Shown: piece by piece, positions 46,709-56,566 of the stretch
How the letters are laid out: every line of letters begins with the position of its first letter
Position numbering within the stretch: the first letter of the stretch is position 1
Notes under the pieces: model-generated
What the model saw: only the letters and a program-made list of their open reading frames with translations
Database searches by the model: none
What the model was told of the DNA's origin: nothing
Source of the DNA: Yamadazyma tenuis
Taxonomy: Eukaryota > Ascomycota > Pichiomycetes > Serinales > Debaryomycetaceae
DNA: 64,000 nucleotides
Direction: 5' to 3'
Assembly (NCBI RefSeq): GCF_029203305.1
Contig: NC_089461.1
Span: 2,480,001 to 2,544,000 of the forward strand
Position numbers and translations under genes: made by a program

Positions 46709-49700
46709 CTAGAAAAGAAGTTCATTACAGCCCCCAGGGCATTCTAGGTTTTGTCCGTCAACAAACCATTCTCTTAGACATCCAAAGTGTCCTCTGTGTC
46801 CACAATTTAAACTGACAACTACATTCAACCCCTGACATGGTTCATTACAATAAACACAATTCAGTTGCTTACTCTTACACTGCTCGCAGTACCAGTATCC
46901 AAAAACTTTTGTGTTTCCTTGGTTGAATTTCATCTTAGCTTCTTCATTGACAATTAAGCTGTTACAATTTTGGCAATATAACTTCAAGGTGTCGGTGTGA
47001 TATAATGTAAGGAGTTTTTCTTGTAACTCTCTGGGAGAATCATTAAGAATATTCATAGCATTAACATACAATCTTTTTTTTTGAAGAATCTCGATGTAGA
47101 GAGACAACCACTCTAAACAATAGTTGTTTTTGAGAAACCTTAGTCCCAACGATTTGGTAAAGGGGAAAAACAATAAACATAAGGTAGAGCAGAATATAAC
47201 GTCCCCTTGTAAAGTCGCATGCTCCAAAGCCTTTTGCAACAATTTAGTTATAGTCCATGGTACCTCTAGGTAATTGCTATCTTTAGGTTTCTCTTTGATG
47301 CCTTCAATAGCCCTTGTCAACCCAGATTCTTTGAAAGAGTCGCCCATCCTACTACTGTGGTTGGATATGACTTCATCAACCTCAGGCAATCCCTGATCGA
47401 AAGTTCTGTTCTTTGAAAATCCGTACGTTGGAGCAATAGAAGATGATCTTCTACTCTTAAAGCTTCCCACATAATTATTGGAACCATATGTGCTTCTATT
47501 GTCTGGGGTATGAGCTGCAGACATTGCTGATGAAGAGAATGAACTGCTGATGGCATTATTCATGACGTTCAAATTCTCATTGTCCAAATCCATATCTTGT
47601 TCTTTTGACGCTTGAGTGAAGGAAGAACCACGTTTGGGTTTAGTTCTACTCAAAAGCGACAAATTTTTGGGAGAAGGACTGTATTGTTTGAACCGCTCAT
47701 TTCCTTTTCTAGGAGGTGAGCCTCCTAATTTAGTATCCAGTAAGTTCCTGGAGAGTGCAGGAACAGACGCGTGTCTTCTTATATCATTTTCTGGTGACTG
47801 TTCTCTTGATCCTTCTTCACTCTGGGTCTGGCTGTTGGGGATGTCCTTCCGCTTGGATTCATCTTTTTCACTCTTGGACTCTTTCTTTTTATCACTGTCA
47901 ATTCTATGACTTTGTTTAGTTTCTTCATTGTCATCATCGTCGTCCTCGACAGCCAGTTCACTATCTTCTCCCTTTTGTGCCATTAGTCTCAAGTTATTCA
48001 CATGGGCAATCATACTGTTTGACCTTGACGCACTGGGGCTCAACGGACTAATACTGATAGCATTAACAATAGAATTGTTTCTATTCTGGTTTATCATATC
48101 AAGCAAGTTGTTCGATGAAGAATTCTTTGTCTCCGACCAAGATCTAGGGTTGGCCGACCTCTTCTCGGATGTCAGCTCAGAACCTCCATAATGTGTGGTC
48201 AGAGTTGAGTTCGAGTTGTATGAGCCTATAAAATTTCCATAATCTGAAAGGATCGATTTGTTGTCATTATTATCGTCAGGTTCAGTAGCTGTATCACCAT
48301 TACTATAGTGGTTAACATCCACCGCATCATCATTCAAAACTCCATCAACATGCTGTCCCAACCCAACCGCCAACATTCTCCATATTTGACAATCTCTGAA
48401 TCTATTGACACTTCCAGCAACACTAGCATTTAAGAGACACACATCCACCAACGAAAAACCATCGGGAATTGTCAAAATGTAGTTATTTGATAAGGTCTCA
48501 AATACTATATCGTCATTCAAAGGAAGTGCCAATGATACTGGGACAATGTAAGGAGAAGCGTAGTGAATCAGTATGGCTCGTTTTGTATCTGGGTTGAAAT
48601 CCAGCCTATTGACCGGTGATCCCATTGAAGGATTTGAATCTATGGTGGTTTGGGATGGATTCCTGCCCATGGTTGGTCTTCTTGATAACGGCAGATCGTA
48701 TATGTTGTAGGAGCTCAAGGAGTTCCTTAGTTGTGGAGAAGACAGAGTAGCTTTTGCCGGGAATCCAGCATTGTTATAAGTGGCAGATCGGAATAGAGCC
48801 GGTCTGCTATGAGGAGCTTGTTCGATCGGTGACGTTGCAAGAGATGAGTTCGGAGGGCTGTTGAAGCTACTTTGATAAGAACCAATAATCACTTTGTTAT
48901 AGTCATTGGGGTCATTCGCTTCGTTCGTATCAACTTCAGAATCATATATGGTATCAAAGAAAGCCTCACTGCTCATCTTTTCCAAAGGCTCTGTATTTTC
49001 AAATTCATTTTCTTCCTGGTTGATGAAGGATATATCTCCAATGCTGGTTCCCCAAGCTTGAGACACGGGATTGAGGAGCTCTTTTGGTCTGGTAATGTTA
49101 TCATATTCCAGAAAGGAGTCTAAACATCGAGACATGAATTGATTACCCTTTGTTAAAGTCCACAATCGTCTTTTACCATTCAAGTTGTTGGCCCAGATGA
49201 AATTGAGGTAAGGCCTCTTAGAGTTTGAAGTTACTATTTCTTTGGGAATGTACTTTCTCTTCAAGTTAAACACAGTGATCGTAGGATCCTCATTCAAGTA
49301 CAGACAAGCAAAGTCGTATTTGAACAAGGGGTTGTTTGATGTGTTCAAGTCTCTGTCATCGTATAGCACATCCTCGTCGTTATTCTTTGAGGGATTCGAG
49401 TATGGACACCATCTAACCTTCATCACCGGGCCATACGTGTTGATAACATGCTCCGGAGAAGTATTACTGTAATTGTTTTGGTTTTCTCCGTAGTTCCATA
49501 CACACACTTTTTGATCTCTTCCACAGGTAATCACATACTCTTTCTCCGGATGAATGTTCAAAGATAATGCTGGGCCCGTGTGGAAGTTCCATTTACGTTC
49601 AGGAACAACCGATGATTGTGTGGACTGGTGTATCGATCTCAAGTCGTATTTGTTCAAAGTTCCGGAATCATGCACCGACAAAATGACCAATTTGTTCTTT

Positions 49701-50404
49701 ACCAAAGAATGGTTTGAGAATTGACAAGACCTCACTGAATCGTAATTACTCTTAGGAACGATATTCACTGATGGTTTGTTATTCGACTGCCTCAAATCCC
49801 ACAACTTGATGGAACCATCTTGAGATCCCGAGATCAAAAAGTTGGATGACATATCGCTGTTCAGGGGGTCTAGGAAATCCAATGAGTTTATACATCTTGT
49901 ATGGTCGGTTAATCTCTTCATTGCTCTTGATTTACCATTATTCTGCACCTGGAATAGCGTCAAGCTTCCATTCACCATTCCACCGGCAATAGTATTGGAG
50001 TAACTCTTGATGGTGTTGAAGTTGTGGAGTTTGTTACTTCCTGGTAGTCTTGAAGCAGGATTTGACAATGCTTCTAGGACATTGGCCTCGTTTAATATGG
50101 ACGTTTGATCGGCATTCAACATCAACAACTTCAAGTAATTCTTCCCCCCAATCACCACATTGTTGATAAATCCCAGATTGTTCACAAACTCCAATTCGGT
50201 CAAGCAATTGACTTCTCTTTCACAATTATACGTCAAATTATCAGCCACTGAAGATCTCAAATACCCGATTTTTGATCTAGTGGAACTCAGAGAAGATGGG
50301 GGTGAATGGTTGGAGCTGTTATCAAGAGATGACAGGTTGTTTAACGTGCCATATATATTGAACGCAAACTTGGCTAAGTTCAGATGGCCCGAGTTGTTTG
50401 ACAT
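46709..50404 (-). CDS. RTC1: SEACAT subunit Rtc1/Sea2
   Basis: Component of the vacuole-associated SEA/GATOR2 complex that activates TORC1. 1231 residues from the ATG at 50404 (MSNNSGHLNLAKFAFNIYG); 1341 in S. cerevisiae. A WD40 region covers about residues 100-400 (SLDFLDPLNSDM, FLISGSQDGSIKLWDLRQ, VITCGRDQKVCVWNY). A long Ser/Asn-rich linker follows. The C-terminus has helical repeats and a RING-like zinc domain: CQNCNSL, YWYCEQCKS, NCVYCNEPC, LNCGHRGHFGCL and ECPGGCNE. An upstream in-frame ATG (50464) cannot be excluded but leaves only 16 bp to the divergent gene. Confidence 0.92.
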   Translation of the reverse strand: MSNNSGHLNLAKFAFNIYGTLNNLSSLDNSSNHSPPSSLSSTRSKIGYLRSSVADNLTYNCEREVNCLTELEFVNNLGFINNVVIGGKNYLKLLMLNADQTSILNEANVLEALSNPASRLPGSNKLHNFNTIKSYSNTIAGGMVNGSLTLFQVQNNGKSRAMKRLTDHTRCINSLDFLDPLNSDMSSNFLISGSQDGSIKLWDLRQSNNKPSVNIVPKSNYDSVRSCQFSNHSLVKNKLVILSVHDSGTLNKYDLRSIHQSTQSSVVPERKWNFHTGPALSLNIHPEKEYVITCGRDQKVCVWNYGENQNNYSNTSPEHVINTYGPVMKVRWCPYSNPSKNNDEDVLYDDRDLNTSNNPLFKYDFACLYLNEDPTITVFNLKRKYIPKEIVTSNSKRPYLNFIWANNLNGKRRLWTLTKGNQFMSRCLDSFLEYDNITRPKELLNPVSQAWGTSIGDISFINQEENEFENTEPLEKMSSEAFFDTIYDSEVDTNEANDPNDYNKVIIGSYQSSFNSPPNSSLATSPIEQAPHSRPALFRSATYNNAGFPAKATLSSPQLRNSLSSYNIYDLPLSRRPTMGRNPSQTTIDSNPSMGSPVNRLDFNPDTKRAILIHYASPYIVPVSLALPLNDDIVFETLSNNYILTIPDGFSLVDVCLLNASVAGSVNRFRDCQIWRMLAVGLGQHVDGVLNDDAVDVNHYSNGDTATEPDDNNDNKSILSDYGNFIGSYNSNSTLTTHYGGSELTSEKRSANPRSWSETKNSSSNNLLDMINQNRNNSIVNAISISPLSPSASRSNSMIAHVNNLRLMAQKGEDSELAVEDDDDDNEETKQSHRIDSDKKKESKSEKDESKRKDIPNSQTQSEEGSREQSPENDIRRHASVPALSRNLLDTKLGGSPPRKGNERFKQYSPSPKNLSLLSRTKPKRGSSFTQASKEQDMDLDNENLNVMNNAISSSFSSSAMSAAHTPDNRSTYGSNNYVGSFKSRRSSSIAPTYGFSKNRTFDQGLPEVDEVISNHSSRMGDSFKESGLTRAIEGIKEKPKDSNYLEVPWTITKLLQKALEHATLQGDVIFCSTLCLLFFPFTKSLGLRFLKNNYCLEWLSLYIEILQKKRLYVNAMNILNDSPRELQEKLLTLYHTDTLKLYCQNCNSLIVNEEAKMKFNQGNTKVFGYWYCEQCKSKQLNCVYCNEPCQGLNVVVSLNCGHRGHFGCLREWFVDGQNLECPGGCNELLF

Positions 50405-50480
50405 CCTATCTTTGTCTCCAGTATTAACTTCGAGAAGCGCGAAACTAAATTTAAGATGGAACATATAAGGTTTAGTCAAA

Positions 50481-51398
50481 ATGAGCTTGATAACTGCCGG
50501 TACGTTAATCACAATGAAGCTACTCAAATTCGTCAAACTAATCATGAAAATTGGAGTTTCCCTAGGCGGTCTCGTGTTGGCTGGATTATATTCGTACCAG
50601 TCCAAGCTTATTTATCCTGCTTCAATCAACGATGGAAGGGGCCACTGTGCCACTCCAGATGAATACAACATGCCTGACTACGAACTAGTGGAGTTAAAAA
50701 CTAAAGATGGTGAAACTTTGCAAGGCTATCTGTTGAAACATGACGTGAAGTCTCCCACATATAAAAACAAGACGGTGTTGATGTTATCTCCTAATGCCGG
50801 GAATATAGGACATGCTCTACCAATCGTGTCAGTTTTCTATCTTAATTTTGGGTATAATGTGTTCATCTACTCATATAGAGGATATGGGAAGTCCACGGGC
50901 CAGCCTTCTGAGAAGGGGCTCAAAGTGGATGCACAGACTGTGGTGAAGTACTTGAGGGAAGATAAGCAATTTCTGAACAGTTCACTCATTTTATACGGTC
51001 GGTCTTTGGGAGGTGCCGTAACTATCTACATAGCAGCTACCATGTCAGATGCTGTTAGTGGGATCATATTGGAAAATACCTTTCTTTCCATTCCTAAGAC
51101 AGTTCCTCATATATTTCCATTCTTAAAATATGCTGCAAGGTTTGTTCACCAGGTGTGGGATCTGGAATCCCTTGTACCTAAAATACCCGTCAGAATTCCT
51201 GTGTTACTTTTGAGTGCAAGAAAGGACGAAATTGTGCCTCCGAACCATATGGACAGAATATTTGAACTCCTTGAAACTGACAATAAATCCTTAGTGAAAT
51301 TTCCTGACAGTCAACATAATGATACAGTGATTCAAGATGGGTATTGGGATAAAGTACAAATGTTCATAAAAGAGAATATCAACCCGGTTGGATACTAA
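50481..51398 (+). CDS. Bem46/ABHD13-type alpha/beta hydrolase
   Basis: 305 residues, counterpart of S. cerevisiae YNL320W. An N-terminal hydrophobic segment (LIMKIGVSLGGLVLAGLYSY) is a probable membrane anchor. The alpha/beta-hydrolase core has the oxyanion region LSPNAGNIGH, FIYSYRGYGKSTGQPSEKG, and the nucleophile elbow GRSLGG with Ser. The acid is likely Asp in SARKDEIVPPNHM and the His is in SQHNDTVIQDGYWD. The substrate is unknown; Bem46 proteins act at ER/plasma-membrane surfaces. A second ATG at 50514 is possible. Confidence 0.9.
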   Translation: MSLITAGTLITMKLLKFVKLIMKIGVSLGGLVLAGLYSYQSKLIYPASINDGRGHCATPDEYNMPDYELVELKTKDGETLQGYLLKHDVKSPTYKNKTVLMLSPNAGNIGHALPIVSVFYLNFGYNVFIYSYRGYGKSTGQPSEKGLKVDAQTVVKYLREDKQFLNSSLILYGRSLGGAVTIYIAATMSDAVSGIILENTFLSIPKTVPHIFPFLKYAARFVHQVWDLESLVPKIPVRIPVLLLSARKDEIVPPNHMDRIFELLETDNKSLVKFPDSQHNDTVIQDGYWDKVQMFIKENINPVGY

Positions 51399-51461
51399 GT
51401 AGAGCTTATAAGGTTTTTCTATTTATACAAAAAGTAAACTCTTTCCAAGTAATCATTAAAT

Positions 51462-52094
51462 TTATAAAACAATTTGAGGTTTAGCATTCTTATCATTTGA
51501 AGCATCATGAGAGGTAAACTCAACTCTTTGTTCTTCAGCCAACTTCAACACCTTCTTTAACCTTTCTCCAACGGTCTTCAACTTAGTTTCGTCACAATCT
51601 TTGGTCCAAATACCAATTTTAATCACCTGTTTTCTGATGTTTAAAACAATTCCGTTCACTTCATCTTCGTCATCTTCAATGGTTTCTCCGATAATGGATA
51701 ATAATCCACGTAACCATAAATCGTTGATGGTAGCATTAATTTCTCTTCTGTTACCAAATGAGTATTGCCATTTACCACCTTTAGCATTTTGCTCATCTTC
51801 CCATTCAGGTTTGATTCCTTCCTTAAACAAGTGGTAATCGGACTTCATGGGCAATTGGTTTGCTGGAGGAATTGAGTTGTATATACCCCAGAACTCTTCC
51901 ACGGACGAGAAAGTGATGACAGGCTTCAATAAATCATGCCAGTTTTCACTCTTGTTCACTTGAGGCTTGGTGTACCACAAAGTCCACTTGTTATTTAATG
52001 GATGTTTGGCAGTAAAGTCCTCTTTGGTGGTCAAGATCGTTTCCTTGTTTTCCAATGATAAGGCTTCAGTTTGGGTAGCTAATTCTTCTGACAT
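51462..52094 (-). CDS. CDC33: Translation initiation factor eIF4E
   Basis: Binds the mRNA m7G cap. 210 residues from the ATG at 52094 (213 in S. cerevisiae). Family motifs: HPLNNKWTLWYTKPQ with cap-region Trp, SVEEFWGIYNSIPPANQLP, DYHLFKEGIKPEWEDEQN with the cap-stacking Trp-Glu, GGKWQYSF and WLRGLLSIIGE. The upstream in-frame extension is non-conserved. Confidence 0.96.
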   Translation of the reverse strand: MSEELATQTEALSLENKETILTTKEDFTAKHPLNNKWTLWYTKPQVNKSENWHDLLKPVITFSSVEEFWGIYNSIPPANQLPMKSDYHLFKEGIKPEWEDEQNAKGGKWQYSFGNRREINATINDLWLRGLLSIIGETIEDDEDEVNGIVLNIRKQVIKIGIWTKDCDETKLKTVGERLKKVLKLAEEQRVEFTSHDASNDKNAKPQIVL

Positions 52095-52537
52095 TATCCT
52101 AATTGTTTGGTTACAGTTCTGACACTTCAATCCACAAACGATACGGTTGATGAGAAAAATTTTTGTTGCCAGAAACCGGTGAGACTTGGTCGCGCCCGCG
52201 TAAATGGCAGCACGCCTCCAGCAGCGGTGCGCGTATACCATATCCCGAAGTCGTGATCTTGACAGGTACGGTAAACCAATGTGTATTTATTGAGTATATA
52301 AGAAGTGTACTGGAAGGATGGAGTAAGAAGTGAGTCAAGTGTGAGAAATGAGAATATTTATCATGAAGTTAACCAAATACAACATCTGGCTAAACACAAC
52401 CTATTCCACAAGTATATGTCAAGCTTTGGTCGATGAACCAATCTCAATGTCATACGGCCATCATTTGCACATTTATCTACCATTCACAGACATTAATCAA
52501 GTTTCAGGGTCATTTATCAAGCTCTAGGTTCGCTCGT
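52095..52537. promoter_or_regulatory. CDC33 promoter region
   Basis: 443 bp between the CDC33 start and the stop of the KRE1-like gene, both on the minus strand. A GC-rich patch (GGTCGCGCCCGCG near 52188) lies about 95 bp from the start. No gene seen. Confidence 0.5.
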
Positions 52538-52915
52538 CTACAACAACCCGAGAATAATCACAGATAATCCCACGATTCCTGAGAAAAGGCCAGCTTCCAT
52601 CGAGTGTCCATCATTAGGCAGCGTGATGGTAGTTTGGTCGTAGGTTCTGATTCCCCCAAGAGAAGTGTCTGCGGAGCTTGCTAAGCCAATATTTCCTGAT
52701 TTGACATCATCAGTATTAGCTTCTGAGTAGGTGGACATGAAACTTTGGAAGTAAGCAGTTTGGAAGGCAGTGGTCTTTCCCTTTGTGGTTATGGTGGTCC
52801 AGACACTCGTTGTGGTTTTTTTGTTGGTGGTTGCCTGACCATCGCCTTGGTCTGCCAAAGCGGCTATAGTGGTGAACAATGAGAAAAGGAGTAACACGAG
52901 TCTCGTAAAGTTCAT
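52538..52915 (-). CDS. KRE1: Kre1-like small GPI-anchored wall protein
   Basis: 125 residues. Signal peptide MNFTRLVLLLFSLFTTIAALA. The core has SVWTTITTKGKTTAFQTAYFQ, FMSTYSEANTDDVKSGNIGL and GGIRTYDQTTI, which from memory resembles Kre1. S. cerevisiae Kre1 is a GPI protein involved in beta-1,6-glucan assembly and serves as a killer-toxin receptor. The C-terminal hydrophobic tail GLFSGIVGLSVIILGLL fits GPI addition. Much shorter than S. cerevisiae Kre1 (313), as expected for CTG-clade forms. Alternative: another small GPI protein of the same composition. Confidence 0.72.
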   Translation of the reverse strand: MNFTRLVLLLFSLFTTIAALADQGDGQATTNKKTTTSVWTTITTKGKTTAFQTAYFQSFMSTYSEANTDDVKSGNIGLASSADTSLGGIRTYDQTTITLPNDGHSMEAGLFSGIVGLSVIILGLL

Positions 52916-53339
52916 TTGGGCGGAAAGAATTTTTGGTGCTCAAAAAAGGTGATTCTAGTGAATTGAATAAGATGTAACTTCAACTAAAATGGATGAAAAG
53001 TACAACACGCTAAAGAAAAACAGTATGTTTTATGTTTACTGGTGTTATTTTAGTTTGAATTTAACTGCAGCGCGGCATTTGGTGGAGAGACGAAAGTTGC
53101 CTTAGAGATCCAAAGAGCTCTTGATCAGACTCCTTTTTGTGCGTAGTTTCCATTGGTGTGTCTACCAATGCATATAAGGCTATGTGGGAAGTGTGAACCG
53201 GGTCCTTGTTAGTATTGATGGTTTTTGAGGTGAAGGTTTTGTATTTGTGGCAGTTCAGGGACGTTTTCCTGTATGTGTGCTCGCGTTGTGCATTTTTTTC
53301 GTTTGAGATGAGAAGAGATAAAACTTAAAGATTATAGTA
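52916..53339. promoter_or_regulatory. KRE1-like/BFR2 divergent intergenic region
   Basis: 424 bp, AT-rich, holding both promoters. No RNA gene or further ORF of interest. Confidence 0.5.
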
Positions 53340-54830
53340 ATGGGGAAGAAAACTTTAGCTGATGAGCTATTAGAGCTCCACAAACCACAAACGGACTTTG
53401 ACATAGAAAATGATGAATTTGCAAACGTATCATCAAGTAATGAAGCCGAAGAGTCTTCGGAAGATGAGTTGAAGACGGACCATTACGTTAAAGTGTCTAA
53501 ATCGAAGCTAAGAAAGCATGAACCAAAGAACATCTACGGTGGGCAGGTGAGCAGTAGAAAGGACATATTTGAAGGTGATGATGATAATGAGATGATCACT
53601 AGTGAAGAGGACGAAGATATAAGTGAAAGTGAAGAAGGTGGTGATGAAGAGGAAGACTTGCAACAGAGTGAAGAACTCTCTGATTCTGGTGTTTCTCTTG
53701 ACAACTACCAGTCCGATTCTGAATCAGAAGATCAAGAAGACAAAGAAGAACCCGAAGAACCCGAAGAACACCTTGAAGATGAACACAAAAGAGATGCATT
53801 GAAATTGTTGATTTCCAAAGAACGTCAAACCATTGGTAAAAGAGTGGCTCAATCCAGCATCAACGACTCCTTGAAAGGGTTTTCTATCATAAACCAAAAT
53901 CTGCTTTTTGACAAGCTCATTGAATCCCGTATTAAACTACAAAAAGCTGTTAGCAAATCCAACATTTTGCCCAAAGACTCAGAAGCAGCTAAACCATTCA
54001 CCACTTCCAGAACCAAAACCGCTGTTAAATCTGCTCAAGAAAAGTGTTACGACTTGTTGGACAATATCATGCAACTCAGAAACACATTGTACAAAAAGGA
54101 TTCCATTGAGACTGTAACCTTTCCCAAGAAGAGAAAACTCAATAACTACGCCCAGGCTGCTGGTGAGTTCGACTCCAAGTTAAACAACTTCAGGTCAATA
54201 ACGTTGACTAAATGGTCTAATAAAGTGATGAGCTCTTCAGGCTCAAATGCATTGAATGCCGGTAAGTTTAAAGTGGTCAATCAATCGGCTGAACAGCAGG
54301 TTGTGAATAACTTGAACGATGTGGAGCGGTTGAAAAAGAGAACGTATTTGAACAGGAGTGGAGTGATTCCTTTGGGATACAAGGAACCTTCAGAAGAAGG
54401 AAACGATGAAGAAGAGGAAGCAAACCCGGATATCCCCAAAGAAGTCGTCACCAAGGGAAAAAACGAAATGCCCCAAATATTCGATGATGAAGACTTTTAC
54501 AGAGTCTTGTTAAACGATTTGGTAGAGAAGAAAATATCTTCCAGTAATCCCGTAAATGGAGTTACTATGACCCTAAGACAAACCCAAAAGGCTCAAAAGT
54601 CCAATAAGAACGTCGATACAAAAGCATCCAAGGGAAGAAAGTTAAAGTTCAATATCCAAGACCCTATAGCCCATTTCGAAACTCCTTTGAACTTGAAGTG
54701 GGAAGACTTCCAGATTGATGAACTCTTTGCTTCTTTGTTAGGACAAAAAGTGAATATGGACGAAGCTGATGAAGTTGCCCTTGAAGATGCCGAAATCATT
54801 AATGACGACTCTATCAAATTGTTCAGTTAA
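53340..54830 (+). CDS. BFR2: Bfr2 (AATF/Che-1 family), 90S pre-ribosome factor
   Basis: Small-subunit ribosome-biogenesis factor. 496 residues (534 in S. cerevisiae). N-terminus MGKKTLADELLELHKPQTDFD is the Bfr2 signature, followed by Glu/Asp-rich tracts. The central AATF region includes KCYDLLDNIMQLRNTLYKK and a KRRKL-like basic stretch (FPKKRKLNNY). The C-terminal TRAUB domain has FDDEDFYRVLLNDLVEKKI, RKLKFNIQDPIAHFETPLN and LFASLLGQKVNMDEADE. A cytosolic 5' leader A-run precedes the ATG. Confidence 0.93.
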   Translation: MGKKTLADELLELHKPQTDFDIENDEFANVSSSNEAEESSEDELKTDHYVKVSKSKLRKHEPKNIYGGQVSSRKDIFEGDDDNEMITSEEDEDISESEEGGDEEEDLQQSEELSDSGVSLDNYQSDSESEDQEDKEEPEEPEEHLEDEHKRDALKLLISKERQTIGKRVAQSSINDSLKGFSIINQNLLFDKLIESRIKLQKAVSKSNILPKDSEAAKPFTTSRTKTAVKSAQEKCYDLLDNIMQLRNTLYKKDSIETVTFPKKRKLNNYAQAAGEFDSKLNNFRSITLTKWSNKVMSSSGSNALNAGKFKVVNQSAEQQVVNNLNDVERLKKRTYLNRSGVIPLGYKEPSEEGNDEEEEANPDIPKEVVTKGKNEMPQIFDDEDFYRVLLNDLVEKKISSSNPVNGVTMTLRQTQKAQKSNKNVDTKASKGRKLKFNIQDPIAHFETPLNLKWEDFQIDELFASLLGQKVNMDEADEVALEDAEIINDDSIKLFS

Positions 54831-55042
54831 CCTGACACTGCACAAAGGTTCACCTAAGAGTATGTTTTCTTTGCATGTGTATTAGTTTGTAGAATGCCTT
54901 TGAGAAGTTAAATTAAAGGTTTTCCTATATAATTCAAATTTATTTGCACGAGACAATCGCTTGTTAAAGTGCTTTCCAGGATATCTAAGTCATTGCAATG
55001 GTGTACACTTTCAGACTGTTGAGTGCAAAAAAAAAGAAATAA

Positions 55043-55124
55043 TGAATGAGGCGAGATTCGAACTCGCGCGACTTTACGTCAACAGGACTTGAATCTGCCG
55101 CCTTAACCACTCGGCCACCCATCC
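55043..55124 (-). tRNA. tRNA-Leu(CAA), type II
   Basis: On the minus strand GGATGGG (5' acceptor) pairs with CTCATTC (3' acceptor), including G-U pairs, and the discriminator is A, as for Leu rather than Ser. D-arm GCCGAGTGGTTAAGGC, anticodon loop TTCAAGT (anticodon CAA at plus 55089-55091), a long variable arm around GACGTAAAGTC, and T-arm GCGAGTTCGAATCTCGC. The last anticodon-stem pair (A31-C39) is mismatched. No intron, unlike many yeast tRNA-Leu(CAA) genes. It decodes TTG, the preferred leucine codon here. Confidence 0.9.
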
Positions 55125-56566
55125 TATTTCTAACCTAAAACCATCCCAGTTTTTGATATGCATGAAGTCGTTGAATAATTCCATTAACGTTGTCATTGGT
55201 GACCATAAACGTCATCAGCAACGGTTCTCTCCACCTAAGCAGATATTTCGGAGCTTTTTAAACTTGAAGAGTCTTCTCTGATCATTTGAATGAACATACT
55301 TGGTATCTTCTTCTCGTTCGCTAATATCCTCTTATTTTCGTGAATGTGCTGCCAATTCTCGAAGTCGGCCGAAATCAAGACTTAGCAAATGTAATGAAGC
55401 TTTCAGTAGGGAACTTCGAGGCGATTTGAAGCTGGTATTTGGGAAAAGAGTGTACATGTAATAACCGAGGATACGAGGATAGTTTGGGAGTTCTGGTAAA
55501 AGGGATTGTACCTGTTCCTATTTCAGAATATGAAAATATGCGTGATAATATTTTAAGCATCCTTTGAAAATGCCTCTCCCGGCTACAAAAGAAATATGTT
55601 CCATTGACTCCGGATTTTAGCTTTTCACCCCGTAAAGCTTTCAGTTACGCCACCATTTCCTTCGATTTTGTTATTTGCGGTACAGCTAAGGCGTTTTGGA
55701 AACAAAATGAAGTTTGAAAATAATTTATTGTAGAGAAAAAAAACCACATCAACAAGATCGAACAAGAAAAAGCGTATGAGTTAGGAAGCAAATCTTCCAA
55801 AACCGAGAAGACAACCAGAAAATAACTTCAATATCAATTGATATTATGGTGACGAGTTCTGATCCATACTTCCCTATGCCTGTATACTAGTATAGGCACT
55901 GTTGGCAACTAATACAGTAGTGACTCAACTAAAGAATATCGGTGGTTCTGCCAAGTACTTAAAATTTGACTGTAAGCCTCCAAAATGAAACGCCTGAGCG
56001 CTTTATATGGAATTTTAATTTGAAAGTAGCCGGGTACCGTAGCTGCGGGATTTATTTTTGTTCTACAAACAACCAATTGTATTCAGGAAACACCCATCTT
56101 TGGATATATGGTGAAGAATGAATTGTTATCACGTCTCCAAATTACCAATTTGGGAAAACAGTAGCCACAAGAAGCTTATCAAAAGATTAAAGATAAATTA
56201 AGGTTTGTTCATATTGGAAAATATGTCTGATGCAAAATAGCTAGCACCTAAACGACATATGGGAGTTCCAAATTGGTCATTATTGTTTGGTATTGATTTC
56301 TGGACACGTGCTTTACCAAAATTCTCGAACTTCACTTGATCATCACCTTCTAAAATGAGGACCGAACTTCTATCTTGTTGTCCGCATTGAATTGACTTGC
56401 TTAAAAAGCAGGAACTGTATTTTGAGAGTACTGTATTTTGAGAGTACCACATAAACTTTAACCCAGTCTGGTCTTGATACTTTTAATAGTAATTGGTAAT
56501 GCAAGGTATCTTATCAAATGGAACATTATATATATTGGGTTTTCTGAATTTTGAAGTCAAACAATA
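55125..56566. other. Non-coding region before the first GLEYA adhesin
   Basis: 1442 bp, AT-rich. Open stretches on the minus strand (55375-55560, 56198-56452) are short and unrecognised. A 16-bp direct duplication ACTGTATTTTGAGAGT lies near 56414-56446 and a TATATATAT box at 56527-56535. It holds the adhesin promoter. Confidence 0.5.
56527..56535 (+). promoter_or_regulatory. TATA box of the first GLEYA adhesin
   Basis: TATATATAT about 32-40 bp before the ATG at 56567. Confidence 0.5.

Noticed and set aside
56518..56547. uORF before the first GLEYA adhesin
   Set aside because: It spans the TATA box, so it is probably not part of the mRNA.
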